From positions 1 through 22,677 of IMG/VR virus record IMGVR_UViG_3300045581_000553: DNA of 22,677 bases; one strand, written 5' to 3'. This document shows, piece after piece, positions 14,210 to 21,053 of this stretch. The notes under the pieces were generated by a model. It worked only from the letters and a program-made list of their open reading frames with translations. It had not been told where the DNA came from and did not search any database. Every line of letters starts with the position of its first letter. The first letter of the stretch is position 1. The translations under genes and the position numbers were made by a program. This stretch comes from a virus.

Positions 14210-16339
14210 TTATCCCTTGCGATATCGTGATGTCTCAAACCCCGCCGCCGCCAGCGGGATACCCACAGACCACGGCGGCTGAGTAGCCATGAGCCGGCCA
14301 AGTTCGTCCGCGTTGAACTCGGGGCTGTCCGGTGTTTCTGTCAGCAGCTCGTCGTGCACCGAGAGCACGATCTCGTACCCAGCCGCCTCGATTGCAGGCA
14401 TGTTGTGTGCCAGGATGTCCCGCGCAAAAGCCTGGGTCGCGTTCTCGATGAGCTTGCCGCCATAGGTCTTGATGCGACCCCACTGGCGCGTGTACTGGTT
14501 GACTCCGAAGTAACTGATCTGCCCTTCGTCGTCGACGTCGGGATTGATGTAGCAGAGGTAGCGGCCCGATGGCAGGCGGATGCGCAGCCAGGCGCCATCG
14601 CGGCGAGCCTTGAGGTGTTCACCGATCGGGAACATCTCGCCCGGGTTCTTGATGGCCAGGCGCACAGCCTCACCAGCTGCAGCCCACAGGGCCTTGGTGT
14701 TGGCGTGCGCTTCGCGCCAGGCGGTCTTAAGCACTTCACAGGCGACGTATACGTCCATCGGCAGGCCCAGCGTGCGTTTCTTTTTCTGGGCCCACTGCCA
14801 CATGCCTCGGGCGTTCTCGAGAGCTTCAGGCGAAGCGGTGGCCCAGACTGCTTTGGCCAGGTCCTCGAGGTTCATGTTGTAGACCGCGGCGAAGGTCAGG
14901 AACGCAGCCACACCTCCCTCATAACCCAGGCCCAGCTCCATCACCTTGCCGATCTGGCGCTTCTGGCCGGTGGCCTCGCGCGGGTCGATGTTGAACGACC
15001 GACCATAGGCCACTTTGTAGAGGTCTTCGCCGGTGCCCGCATCGAAGTCGGCGAAGGCCTTGAGCTTCCACCGCTCGCCGGCTAGGTAGGCCAGGCCTCG
15101 ACCTTCAATGTTGGACAAATCAGCGATCACGAGCTTCTGGCCTGGTGGCGCAACGATGCAACCGCGCACCGCGTTGGCGGTCAGGCCGATGACGTTGTCG
15201 AACAGGACGTCGACATAACCACCTTTGAGCGCCTCGACGCCTTGGTCGAGGTACTCCTCGAGCAGGTCCTCGGCTTTCTTGAATGGAACCCGGAAATGGT
15301 CGGCCACCAGGCTGAGGTCAGGGCGTGGCATGTTCTGGGGTTGAAAGATCCGTCCAGCCCAGCGCGCTGTGCGGCTTGCGCCTGCGAACTGCAAGGTATT
15401 GCGCAGCCGGTTGTCGCCGCTTACCGCGTTGACCAGGGCGGTGTACTTTGCGGTCGAGGTCTTGGTGCTCTCGAGGCGAATCGATAGCAGCATCTTGACC
15501 CCCTCGGGCAGATCCGGATCCTCAAGCCGACGGCGTACCGTGTCCGCTTTCAGATCAGGCAAGTCGACACCGTACTCGCTGCAGATGTAGGCCAGCATGT
15601 CGTCGCGCTTGCTGGCGCTGGTGACCAGGCCATCGGTCTGGTCGACGACCTCTGACTTCAGTCGGCGCTGTTCTGCGGCCACAGCTCCAATTGCTGCCAG
15701 GGCGAGGTCGACGTCGACGGCGACACCGCGGTCGTTGATCCGCTGGTCGAGGTGCCAGGCCGCGAGCTCTGGGTGTCCGGCGCGGTAGTTCCAGGCGGGC
15801 AGTCGCTGGTCGATTGCACGCATTGCGATAATGTCCTGGCGGCTGTAGTCAAGAAACTCTGACCATTCTCTTGGATGTGTTTCACGCGTGGCTCTCCTGA
15901 GCGTTGAGTTTTTGGGGCGGGGCTTACAGAACAGCTGGATCAGCTCGCGCCCGCGCTTGTCTTTGGCCTGATCATCCGCGAGGCCGACGATCTGGCCGAT
16001 CTTCTCGAGGCTGCCCGGCAGGCCGTGTGCCATGGCTTTGATCATCGTGTCTTGCCAGCGCTCGACGGGCACGTCGATACCCCAGCAGTGACGCAGCACT
16101 GTGCGGTCGAACATGCTGTTGTGCGCGATGACGGTCACACCTGGATCTAGCAGCAGTCGGCGCAGGATGTCCGGCACCCGCTTGCCGCCGGTCATGTCTT
16201 CAACCAGGGGATCCGACCCGTTGACCGCCCACTGAACGACGGTGATCTCGGTGCTGGGGTGCTCGGCGTAGCGATGGGTGCCTGCGGTCTTGAGGTCACA
16301 CTCGGAGTAGGTCTCGCAGTCAAACCAGAGGATCGTCAT
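14210..16339 (-). CDS. Family A DNA polymerase with 3'-5' exonuclease
   Basis: A 709-residue replicative polymerase. Exonuclease motifs: WFDCETYS (D7, E9), IAHNSMFD (N74, D78) and YSRQD (Y165, D169). Polymerase motifs: A = VIADLSNIEGR (D407, E412), B/O-helix = QKRQIGKVMELGLGYEGG (K465, Y473), C = VLSVHDELLTE (H662, D663, E664). All catalytic residues are present and no 5'-nuclease domain is seen, as usual for phage enzymes. ATG at 16339 (AAAGG, 6 nt ahead) is preferred. A GTG at 16420 overlaps the SSB stop but would make the strong hairpins between the genes coding. It probably replicates the phage genome with the primase at the right end. Confidence 0.95.
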   Translation of the reverse strand: MTILWFDCETYSECDLKTAGTHRYAEHPSTEITVVQWAVNGSDPLVEDMTGGKRVPDILRRLLLDPGVTVIAHNSMFDRTVLRHCWGIDVPVERWQDTMIKAMAHGLPGSLEKIGQIVGLADDQAKDKRGRELIQLFCKPRPKNSTLRRATRETHPREWSEFLDYSRQDIIAMRAIDQRLPAWNYRAGHPELAAWHLDQRINDRGVAVDVDLALAAIGAVAAEQRRLKSEVVDQTDGLVTSASKRDDMLAYICSEYGVDLPDLKADTVRRRLEDPDLPEGVKMLLSIRLESTKTSTAKYTALVNAVSGDNRLRNTLQFAGASRTARWAGRIFQPQNMPRPDLSLVADHFRVPFKKAEDLLEEYLDQGVEALKGGYVDVLFDNVIGLTANAVRGCIVAPPGQKLVIADLSNIEGRGLAYLAGERWKLKAFADFDAGTGEDLYKVAYGRSFNIDPREATGQKRQIGKVMELGLGYEGGVAAFLTFAAVYNMNLEDLAKAVWATASPEALENARGMWQWAQKKKRTLGLPMDVYVACEVLKTAWREAHANTKALWAAAGEAVRLAIKNPGEMFPIGEHLKARRDGAWLRIRLPSGRYLCYINPDVDDEGQISYFGVNQYTRQWGRIKTYGGKLIENATQAFARDILAHNMPAIEAAGYEIVLSVHDELLTETPDSPEFNADELGRLMATQPPWSVGIPLAAAGFETSRYRKG

Positions 16340-16350
16340 TGTCGGCCTTT

Positions 16351-16392
16351 GCTGTTTGGTGAAGGTCGGCATGCCGACCCTCGCCAAACAGC
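16351..16392. repeat. 42-nt near-perfect inverted repeat upstream of polymerase gene
   Basis: Arms of 21 nt pair with one G-T wobble and one mismatch. The centre GGTCGGCATGCCGACC is perfect. In the leftward mRNA it forms a very stable stem whose base is 2-3 nt from the AAAGG ribosome site of the polymerase. There is no U-tract, so it is not an intrinsic terminator. A translation control element or RNase III-type processing site is possible. Confidence 0.7.
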
Positions 16393-16408
16393 CCTCTCTC
16401 GAGGGCTG
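16389..16408 (-). repeat. GNRA-tetraloop hairpin after SSB gene
   Basis: CAGCCCTC (16389-16396) and GAGGGCTG (16401-16408) form an 8-bp stem. On the minus-strand transcript the loop reads GAGA, a GNRA tetraloop. It overlaps the 42-nt repeat by 4 nt. Confidence 0.65.
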
Positions 16409-16416
16409 CCCGGTTA

Positions 16417-16989
16417 TCACGCGAAGTCGTCAGCAGCTGCGCCCTCGCTCACGTCCTCGAACTCTTCGCTATCTGCTGGGCGGCCAGCGCTGAAGCTGTC
16501 GCCATCACGGTAGAACTGGATGCCGCGCAGCTGGGCGTTGATGCGCTGCCCGTAGGCGTTGTCTTGAACCCAGAGCTCGATCGACGCGTTGACGTAGCAC
16601 CCAGGGTATGGGCGGCCAGACTTGGCGGACAAAGGCGAGCGATCGCGGTCGACCACGGTGGGCGCTGCGTTCTCCTGCGCTGCAGCGCTGACGAAGAAGT
16701 TTCCAGCAAAGCCGTCGTACTTGGTCTTGGTGTCGCCATCGTGCAGCGCGACCTTGTCCTGCTTCTCCAGGCCACGCAGGATCGCAGCGGCTTTGTCGCG
16801 CCACTTGTCTTTTGCGACCGCTTCCTGCTTCTTGCGGATCTCCTCGATCTGGGGGTGATCGGCCGGGATGATCAGCGTCGCGGAATAGCGGGGCTTGCCC
16901 TCGCCGTTCACGGTGGTGGGTTCAAACAGGTTGGGGAATGCCAGGCGGACGTCTTTGAGGAGAATGCGGCCAATGGATTGGTTAGACAT
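16417..16989 (-). CDS. Single-stranded DNA-binding protein, Enc34-like (DUF2815)
   Basis: A 190-residue protein. The sequence GRILLKDVRLAFPNLFEPTTVNG...PRYSATLIIPADHPQ, then YDGFAGNFFVSA, then PYPGCYVNASIELWVQDN and GIQFYRDGDSFSAG is the DUF2815 pattern of phage SSBs with an OB-like fold. The C-terminus is acidic (DSEEFEDVSEGAAADDFA), a feature SSBs use to recruit replication partners. It lies between the Cas4-like nuclease and the polymerase. AAGGA precedes the ATG. It likely coats ssDNA during replication and recombination. Confidence 0.9.
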   Translation of the reverse strand: MSNQSIGRILLKDVRLAFPNLFEPTTVNGEGKPRYSATLIIPADHPQIEEIRKKQEAVAKDKWRDKAAAILRGLEKQDKVALHDGDTKTKYDGFAGNFFVSAAAQENAAPTVVDRDRSPLSAKSGRPYPGCYVNASIELWVQDNAYGQRINAQLRGIQFYRDGDSFSAGRPADSEEFEDVSEGAAADDFA

Positions 16990-17002
16990 GGTAGGTTTCC
17001 TT

Positions 17003-18253
17003 TCAGTTGAAATCGGCGGTCACGTCGTTGAAATCGTCAGCGACCGGCGTGACCACCAGGGCCGGGCGTGAATCTGATTCGGGCGCCACATGGGCTTTCC
17101 CGTCTGGCTGGGTGATAAGACTTTGAAGCTTCGGCCACTGGCGCGGGCCGATCGTTCCGGCCTTGGCGAGCTTCTCGGCGCTTGCTGGACTGATGAGCTT
17201 GAAGTCGTACATCTCTGACTCTTTCAAACGCATTGCCTTGAGCAGGGCCTCGACCTCGGCGGGCTTGTCCCAGGCGCGGTTACCGCGTTTTCCCTGGACC
17301 AGCTTCCAGCCTGGCACTGCCTGGCCAGCGCGCAGGCGGCGCTCAGCCTCTGCACGCACGCTCTTGCACCAGTCCTCGATCAGGTCCACAGCGCGCAGCG
17401 AGCGGGCCAGGTCTGGCTGGCTGAAGGTCTTGGGGTCCGAGATATGCTCGAACTCGTCGACCGTTGCCGGCGCCTCGCTTACGTGCAACGCAACCTCCTG
17501 AAGCAGCGCGGGGCAGGTGGCCTTTGCCTTACAAAACTTGCAGGCCTTCTCGCTGGGGCGCAGGAATAGACCTTGGAATTCCTCCCACGGGCCATCGTCA
17601 AACTGCTCGGCGTTCTTGCAGGTGTTCACAGCACTGCGCGCAGTGCCGCGGCCCCAGGCCTCGAGCTCTTCGACACTGCAATCCCACTCGCTGGGTGCGC
17701 GCTTGATGCGAGGCTGGCTGATGGCCATGCGCACGCGGTTGAAGTCAGCGACCAGGCCCTGGTAAGCCTGCAGCGCGCCGAGACCGTACAGGCTCATCTG
17801 CGGGTTGCGCTCGGCGTCGACCTCGTTGCCGCGGCCGTATTTGAAGTCGACGACGATGATCTCGTCACCGCGAGCGATGATCACGTCCGCAGTGCCCCAG
17901 GCCTGGTCGAATTCGACGTCGAGGTACTGGCTGTAATTGACGCGGATGTCAGCGAACAACACCCCGTCGTCGCCACGCAGGTCGTTGCAATAGTCGATGC
18001 ACACCTGGACGTGCTCGGCCATGTCCTGGTCGACCTCGAAGGTAAACCCTTCGACCTCGATCACGCGCCCAATGTAGGCACTGGCCTGGCGGTCTTCCTG
18101 CAGCGCCCAGGTGAGTACCTGATGCGCTGCCGTGCCCTCGGCGGCGTAGGCGTTGGTGTTGTCTGGCAGCCCCTGCTCGAGGACGATCTTGCCCGGGCAG
18201 AGCATGATCGATTCGAACTTCGAGGCTGACCAGGTGGAATGGGCGGCGGTCAT
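17003..18253 (-). CDS. Cas4/RecB-like Fe-S nuclease (DUF2800)
   Basis: A 416-residue PD-(D/E)xK nuclease. Motifs: SKFESIMLCPGKIVLEQ with Cys19, EGTAAHQVL (H44), TADVIIARGDEIIVVDFKYGRG (D123, D136, K138) and QMSLYGLGAL. A C-terminal cluster CKFCKAKATC (C238, C241, C247) with Cys19 makes the four-Cys arrangement of Cas4/AddB-type Fe-S nucleases. DUF2800 proteins sit beside DUF2815 SSBs in many phages, and the pair is thought to serve DNA recombination, with the nuclease as a 5' resection exonuclease. No annealase is visible in the window. The start overlaps the upstream stop (ATGA). Confidence 0.9.
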   Translation of the reverse strand: MTAAHSTWSASKFESIMLCPGKIVLEQGLPDNTNAYAAEGTAAHQVLTWALQEDRQASAYIGRVIEVEGFTFEVDQDMAEHVQVCIDYCNDLRGDDGVLFADIRVNYSQYLDVEFDQAWGTADVIIARGDEIIVVDFKYGRGNEVDAERNPQMSLYGLGALQAYQGLVADFNRVRMAISQPRIKRAPSEWDCSVEELEAWGRGTARSAVNTCKNAEQFDDGPWEEFQGLFLRPSEKACKFCKAKATCPALLQEVALHVSEAPATVDEFEHISDPKTFSQPDLARSLRAVDLIEDWCKSVRAEAERRLRAGQAVPGWKLVQGKRGNRAWDKPAEVEALLKAMRLKESEMYDFKLISPASAEKLAKAGTIGPRQWPKLQSLITQPDGKAHVAPESDSRPALVVTPVADDFNDVTADFN

Positions 18254-18420
18254 TGGCGTTCCTGTTCGTTCATGAGGTCTTCAAAAGCATCGCGCGCGAT
18301 CCGGACCATCTCATCGAAGTCAGTCAGTGCCTCCGGGTCCGGGTGGCCCGTGAGCTCGCCGCGGGTCTCCGCGGCTCGGTTGATTGCCCAGCTCAGAGCG
18401 AGGAGTTGTTCCAGCGTCAT
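18250..18420 (-). CDS. Small acidic hypothetical protein
   Basis: A 56-residue, acidic, helical protein (MTLEQLLALSWAINRAAETRG...DFDEMVRIARDAFEDLMNEQERQ). No domain is recognised. ATG at 18420 lies 2 nt after the upstream stop and its own stop overlaps the nuclease start. The longer frame to 18477 would overlap the upstream gene. Confidence 0.65.
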   Translation of the reverse strand: MTLEQLLALSWAINRAAETRGELTGHPDPEALTDFDEMVRIARDAFEDLMNEQERQ

Positions 18421-18422
18421 GT

Positions 18423-18857
18423 TCAGCCTTCCAATTCGGCGAGCTTTTCCTGAACAGCGCCCAGGGCCTCGGCCCACTTGCCCTCGGGCAGCTCCTTGAA
18501 CGTCTTGACCCCGAGGGATGCCGCGACACCAGCTGCTGCCTCGCGAGACTTGCCGGCCAGGGCGAACACCGCCTTCTGCAGCGTTGCGTAGTCGACGGAG
18601 GAAACCGCAGGCGTGGGAGCCGGGGCTGGCTCAGGAGCAGCGACTGGTGCTGGCGCGGGTACCGCCGGCGCTGGAACTTCAACCGGCTTCGGAACTTCCG
18701 CAGGTGCTGCTTTCTGCTTGGCCTTCGGCACCGGGGCAGGCACCAGGGCCCCTAGTGCTTCGGGCTCAGGGCCGCCGACCAGGGCGCTGGCAGGGATGTC
18801 GAGCAGCGCCTGGCGCGCTGCTTCGATCGTCTTGAAATTGAGAGTGATTTCGACCAT
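18423..18857 (-). CDS. Two-domain hypothetical protein with Ala/Pro linker
   Basis: A 144-residue protein. The N-terminal part (MVEITLNFKTIEAARQALLDIP) and C-terminal part (DYATLQKAVFALAGKSREAAAGVAASLGVKTFKELPEGKWAEALGAVQEKL) are joined by a long Ala/Pro/Val/Lys linker (about residues 40-85), built to tether two domains. The C-terminal module resembles small helical phage domains found beside recombination genes; its function is unknown. ATG at 18857 has AAGGA 7 nt ahead. A TTG at 18875 is less likely. It is the first gene behind the operator-promoter at 18886-18914. Confidence 0.75.
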   Translation of the reverse strand: MVEITLNFKTIEAARQALLDIPASALVGGPEPEALGALVPAPVPKAKQKAAPAEVPKPVEVPAPAVPAPAPVAAPEPAPAPTPAVSSVDYATLQKAVFALAGKSREAAAGVAASLGVKTFKELPEGKWAEALGAVQEKLAELEG

Positions 18858-18881
18858 GGCTGGATCCTTTTGCAAATGAAA

Positions 18882-19088
18882 TTAGATTGTAGCGGCTGCT
18901 AAAGCTTGAGACAAAACTTTTTGTAGCTTTTGCAGTTCGTCTTTTTGTAGCACCAAGCGGTACTGGGTCTGGCGTGCAGGCCTGCGCGCCGTTGGAACGT
19001 AGGACCAGAAGATCACGGCGGTGCCGTAAGGCCCGGTCTCTGTTTCGACTGCCAGTTCCCAGGCATCGGTCTTTTGAATAGTTGTCAT
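18882..19088 (-). CDS. Small hypothetical protein
   Basis: A 68-residue protein with a beta-rich centre (GPYGTAVIFWSYVPTARR) and a helical C-terminus (KDELQKLQKVLSQALAAATI). No family is recognised. Its last codons contain the operator copy at 18888-18903, so coding and regulatory sequence overlap. The start overlaps the upstream stop (ATGA). Confidence 0.65.
   Translation of the reverse strand: MTTIQKTDAWELAVETETGPYGTAVIFWSYVPTARRPARQTQYRLVLQKDELQKLQKVLSQALAAATI
18886..18914 (-). promoter_or_regulatory. Operator-overlapped sigma70 promoter for nuclease/SSB/polymerase genes
   Basis: On the minus strand TTGTCT (18909-18914), a 17-bp spacer and TACAAT (18886-18891) form a good sigma70 promoter. 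The operator copy (18888-18903; TTTAGCAGCCGCTACA on this strand) fills the spacer and -10. The predicted start gives a leader of about 22 nt to the ATG at 18857. Confidence 0.65.
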
Positions 19089-19405
19089 GATGTCTTTCCT
19101 TCCGTTGCTTTTGCTATTGCGGCGCGTGCTTTTTGCGCGTGCTTTTGTACGACTCCCGGCTTAAATGCTGCCAGTTGTGCGGGATCCTCCAGCACGTCCT
19201 CGATGTAGGGAAGGGCGTCGAGCAGGGCGTGTAGGAGCTCCGGCGCGGCGGCGATCAGGCGGGCATTCTTTGCAACATCCCCACTGCCACAATCGCGCAC
19301 TTCGGCGAGATAACCTGGTTTAGATCCTGCAATCATCCATTCCCCAGTCGTGGGGCTGGGGTTCTGGCGCTCCACGCGCCAGGGTCCTGGTGTGTACGTG
19401 CTCAT
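19085..19405 (-). CDS. Widespread small phage protein of unknown function
   Basis: A 106-residue protein. The N-terminal TPGPWRVER...WMIAGSKPGYLAEVRDCG and the central AKNARLIAAAPELLHALLDALPYIEDVLED pattern (NARLIAAAPELL) is a recurrent phage/prophage family whose function is not known to me. It lies in the early operon, with ATGA overlaps on both sides. Confidence 0.8.
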   Translation of the reverse strand: MSTYTPGPWRVERQNPSPTTGEWMIAGSKPGYLAEVRDCGSGDVAKNARLIAAAPELLHALLDALPYIEDVLEDPAQLAAFKPGVVQKHAQKARAAIAKATEGKTS

Positions 19406-19710
19406 TGCTTTGCTTTCTTAGGTGCGTTGCGAAGTACCTCGAGGACTCGGCTCTCGCCACGGCTCTCTATCAGTTTGTCCAGGGTCATCTTGGCTGCTGC
19501 TTTTGTGTCGTTGAGGCAAGCCATCAGGTTCATGTAGGGGACGTCCATGACCTTGTATCCACTGTTCCAATCGCTGACGGTGTATTTCCCGATCATGTCC
19601 AGCGACTCGTGGACACAGAACCAGTGCTCGACGTTGCCGATCCAGTGCTTGAACTTCTTGGCTTCGATCGGCGTCGAGTCGCCGCCATTCCTATGGGGTA
19701 CGAACTTCAC
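19402..19710 (-). CDS. Hypothetical protein
   Basis: A 102-residue protein (MKFVPHRNGGDSTPIEAKKFKHWIGNVEHWFCVHESLDMIGKY...). It is rich in aromatic residues and His near the N-terminus and basic at the C-terminus. No domain is recognised. ATGA overlaps both sides. Confidence 0.7.
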   Translation of the reverse strand: MKFVPHRNGGDSTPIEAKKFKHWIGNVEHWFCVHESLDMIGKYTVSDWNSGYKVMDVPYMNLMACLNDTKAAAKMTLDKLIESRGESRVLEVLRNAPKKAKQ

Positions 19711-19841
19711 AGCAGGGCCTCCTCGGCGTCGGTTGGGTAGTTGTCTTGTTTGGGCTGGCGCTTGTTCCAGTCGGCTGGCAGCAGCTGCTTGCCGTGCTCG
19801 TCATACTGGGGGAACGGCCAGTGGGGGTCGTAGGTTTTCAC
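19707..19841 (-). CDS. Short hypothetical protein, GTG start
   Basis: A 44-residue protein (VKTYDPHWPFPQYDEHGKQL...), polar and Pro-rich. GTG at 19841 is chosen because it overlaps the upstream stop (GTGA) and has GGAG 7 nt ahead. The longer ATG frame from 19922 would run within the upstream gene. Confidence 0.6.
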   Translation of the reverse strand: MKTYDPHWPFPQYDEHGKQLLPADWNKRQPKQDNYPTDAEEALL

Positions 19842-19969
19842 CGGTAGAACTCCATAACTATCTGGTGCTGTGGCACCTTGAAATAGAGGCTGGTCAGCAG
19901 CACCGCGGCCTGGAATTGGCACCCGCTGTTCAGCAGGTCGAGGAGGTGGTTAATCCTGGTCTGTTTCAT
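19838..19969 (-). CDS. Short hypothetical protein
   Basis: A 43-residue, helical protein (MKQTRINHLLDLLNSGCQFQ...). ATG at 19969 overlaps the stop of the membrane peptide upstream (TGATG). No domain is recognised. Confidence 0.55.
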   Translation of the reverse strand: MKQTRINHLLDLLNSGCQFQAAVLLTSLYFKVPQHQIVMEFYR

Positions 19970-20061
19970 CAGAAGTAAGCTCCGAAAATGAGGCCGAAGA
20001 TCAGGCCCAGCGCTGCAGCGAACAGGGTGTCGATGATTACTGCTCGAGGTGTGCGTTTCAT
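19969..20061 (-). CDS. 30-aa single-span membrane peptide
   Basis: MKRTPRAVIIDTLFAAALGL continues to IFGLIFGAYF: a positively charged N-terminus, one membrane span with a GxxxGxxxG-like face, and no tail. TGATG couples it to the next gene. Function is unknown. Confidence 0.55.
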   Translation of the reverse strand: MKRTPRAVIIDTLFAAALGLIFGLIFGAYF

Positions 20062-20073
20062 GGTTGGTCTTTC

Positions 20074-20298
20074 TCAAATGTTGGCTTCGATCGTCTTCAA
20101 TACTTCATGCCCAAAATCAGAGCCACTAAGCGCGGCCAGCCAATCGGCGTGCTGTACTGCGTATCCCAACTGCGTTGTCTTGCACCAGTCACCAGCCCCA
20201 TCTATTTGGACCCGGTAGTCGTTCTTGCCTTCGTGCCAAACGCGGATAACAGCAGGCGGTTGTGTTTGTTTGTTCTTGGTAACCAAACGTGTCGTCAT
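20074..20298 (-). CDS. First gene of the leftward early operon, hypothetical
   Basis: A 74-residue protein (MTTRLVTKNKQTQPPAVIRV...DYRVQIDGAGDWCKTTQLGYAVQHADWLAAL). ATG at 20298 has AGGGAG upstream. The longer frame from 20379 would cross the promoter and terminator and is rejected. Its position just behind the operator-controlled promoter makes it among the first genes expressed. No family is recognised. Confidence 0.7.
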   Translation of the reverse strand: MTTRLVTKNKQTQPPAVIRVWHEGKNDYRVQIDGAGDWCKTTQLGYAVQHADWLAALSGSDFGHEVLKTIEANI

Positions 20299-20338
20299 AT
20301 CAATCTCCCTGGTTTGTTTATCGGCACAACGTGAAAAG

Positions 20339-20369
20339 ATTGTAGCATCTGCTAAAACAGAAGCGACAA
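20339..20369 (-). promoter_or_regulatory. Operator-overlapped leftward early promoter
   Basis: On the minus strand an extended -10 TGCTACAAT (TACAAT at 20339-20344) lies in the operator TTTAGCAGATGCTACA (20341-20356). A TTGTCG -35 at 20364-20369 is 19 bp upstream. The leader is about 34 nt to ATG 20298. This should be the main repressed promoter of the replication operon. Confidence 0.65.
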
Positions 20370-20396
20370 AAAACCCCACCGAATCTGTGGGGTTTT
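20370..20396. terminator. Bidirectional intrinsic terminator
   Basis: AAAACCCCAC (20370-20379) and GTGGGGTTTT (20387-20396) form a 10-bp stem with a 7-nt loop, T-rich on both strands. It ends the leftward repressor transcript just before the early promoter begins. Confidence 0.85.
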
Positions 20397-20411
20397 ACCG
20401 CTTTCGCGGCG

Positions 20412-20579
20412 CTACCGCAGGGCCAGGAAGATCAGTTCTGTGATGCTCAACACCAGCACAAGCCCGGCTATCCGAAGCGCCGCGCGGGCGTTGCGTTGGG
20501 CCTCCTCGAGCGGGTCGTGCCAGAGCCCGCCGTGCTCTACCAGGTACTGGATCCGCTGCTTGATCTGCTCGTCGCTCAT
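20412..20579 (-). CDS. 55-aa membrane protein coupled to the repressor
   Basis: The N-terminus MSDEQIKQRIQYLVEHGGLW is amphipathic, and the C-terminus has one membrane span (IAGLVLVLSITELIFLAL). The start overlaps the repressor stop (ATGA), and the terminator follows 15 nt later, so it is made with the repressor in the lysogen. A superinfection-exclusion or other lysogenic-conversion role is an inference from this position. Confidence 0.65.
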   Translation of the reverse strand: MSDEQIKQRIQYLVEHGGLWHDPLEEAQRNARAALRIAGLVLVLSITELIFLALR

Positions 20580-20989
20580 TTAATTAACCCCACTATCCGT
20601 TTTATGAATGGCTCGTCCACTCGCCCGAGCAGCTTCGTGTGCTCATATGCGAGTCCGACAAGATTCGCGTAAGCGTCAGGGTCTGGTTTTAGACCTGCGT
20701 CACGGATTGCTGCAGCCACCGCGCGGACACAGGCGGCTAGGGTCTCGTCGTCCACCTGGCGATTGCTGCCCGGGTGATCCTGGTCTATCCAGCCGATTGG
20801 CAGGCCGAGCTTGGTCTCCATCTCCCTGGCCACTCGCTCGCTGACGTCTCGGCTGGGGTTGGGTCCCGCCAGCTGGGCCAGGTACGAACCATTCGCGTGG
20901 CCGAGCTTCTTGGCCAGGCTAGTGGGCCCACCCCACTGGGTCATTAGGCTGCGCAAATTCTCGCGGCGTTTGTCATAGACGGACTGCAT
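20576..20989 (-). CDS. Phage repressor, short HTH type without peptidase
   Basis: A 137-residue protein. The HTH is at about residues 23-60 (GPTSLAKKLGHANGSYLAQL, then DVSERVAREMETKLGLPIGWID). The C-terminal half (DETLAACVRAVAAAIRDAGLKPDPDAYANLVGLAYEHTKLLGR) is helical and probably dimerises. There is no LexA/CI-type S24 peptidase domain, so classic RecA-stimulated self-cleavage is not expected. It is divergent from the Cro-like gene across 64 bp. It is the most likely protein to bind the dispersed 16-bp operators. Confidence 0.85.
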   Translation of the reverse strand: MQSVYDKRRENLRSLMTQWGGPTSLAKKLGHANGSYLAQLAGPNPSRDVSERVAREMETKLGLPIGWIDQDHPGSNRQVDDETLAACVRAVAAAIRDAGLKPDPDAYANLVGLAYEHTKLLGRVDEPFIKRIVGLIK

Positions 20990-20997
20990 TTGAGCAC

Positions 20998-21045
20998 CCT
21001 AGCAGATGCCAGCGCTTTGCTGCAATCGGTTTACTGCCTGCTAAA
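20998..21045. promoter_or_regulatory. Repressor/Cro divergent control region with two diverged operators
   Basis: CCTAGCAGATGCCAGC (20998-21013) and TTTACTGCCTGCTAAA (21030-21045) each keep one good operator half. On the plus strand TGCTAAACT gives an extended -10 (21041-21046) for the Cro-like gene. The transcript would start at or next to its ATG, and no clear ribosome site is seen. Confidence 0.5.
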
Positions 21046-21053
21046 CTCGGGGC

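Noticed and set aside
16340-16420. GTG start for DNA polymerase at 16420
   Set aside because: Although it overlaps the SSB stop, there is no ribosome site, the extension is unlike the family N-terminus, and it would turn two strong hairpins into coding sequence. ATG at 16339 has a ribosome site.
13026-16570. Isolated TAGCA or TGCTA half-sites within coding regions (near 13038, 13113, 15484, 16151, 16564)
   Set aside because: They lack the second arm at the right spacing and have no promoter context, so they are taken as chance.
20299-20379. N-terminal extension of the first early gene to 20379
   Set aside because: It would cross the terminator and the operator/promoter. ATG at 20298 has a clear AGGGAG site.
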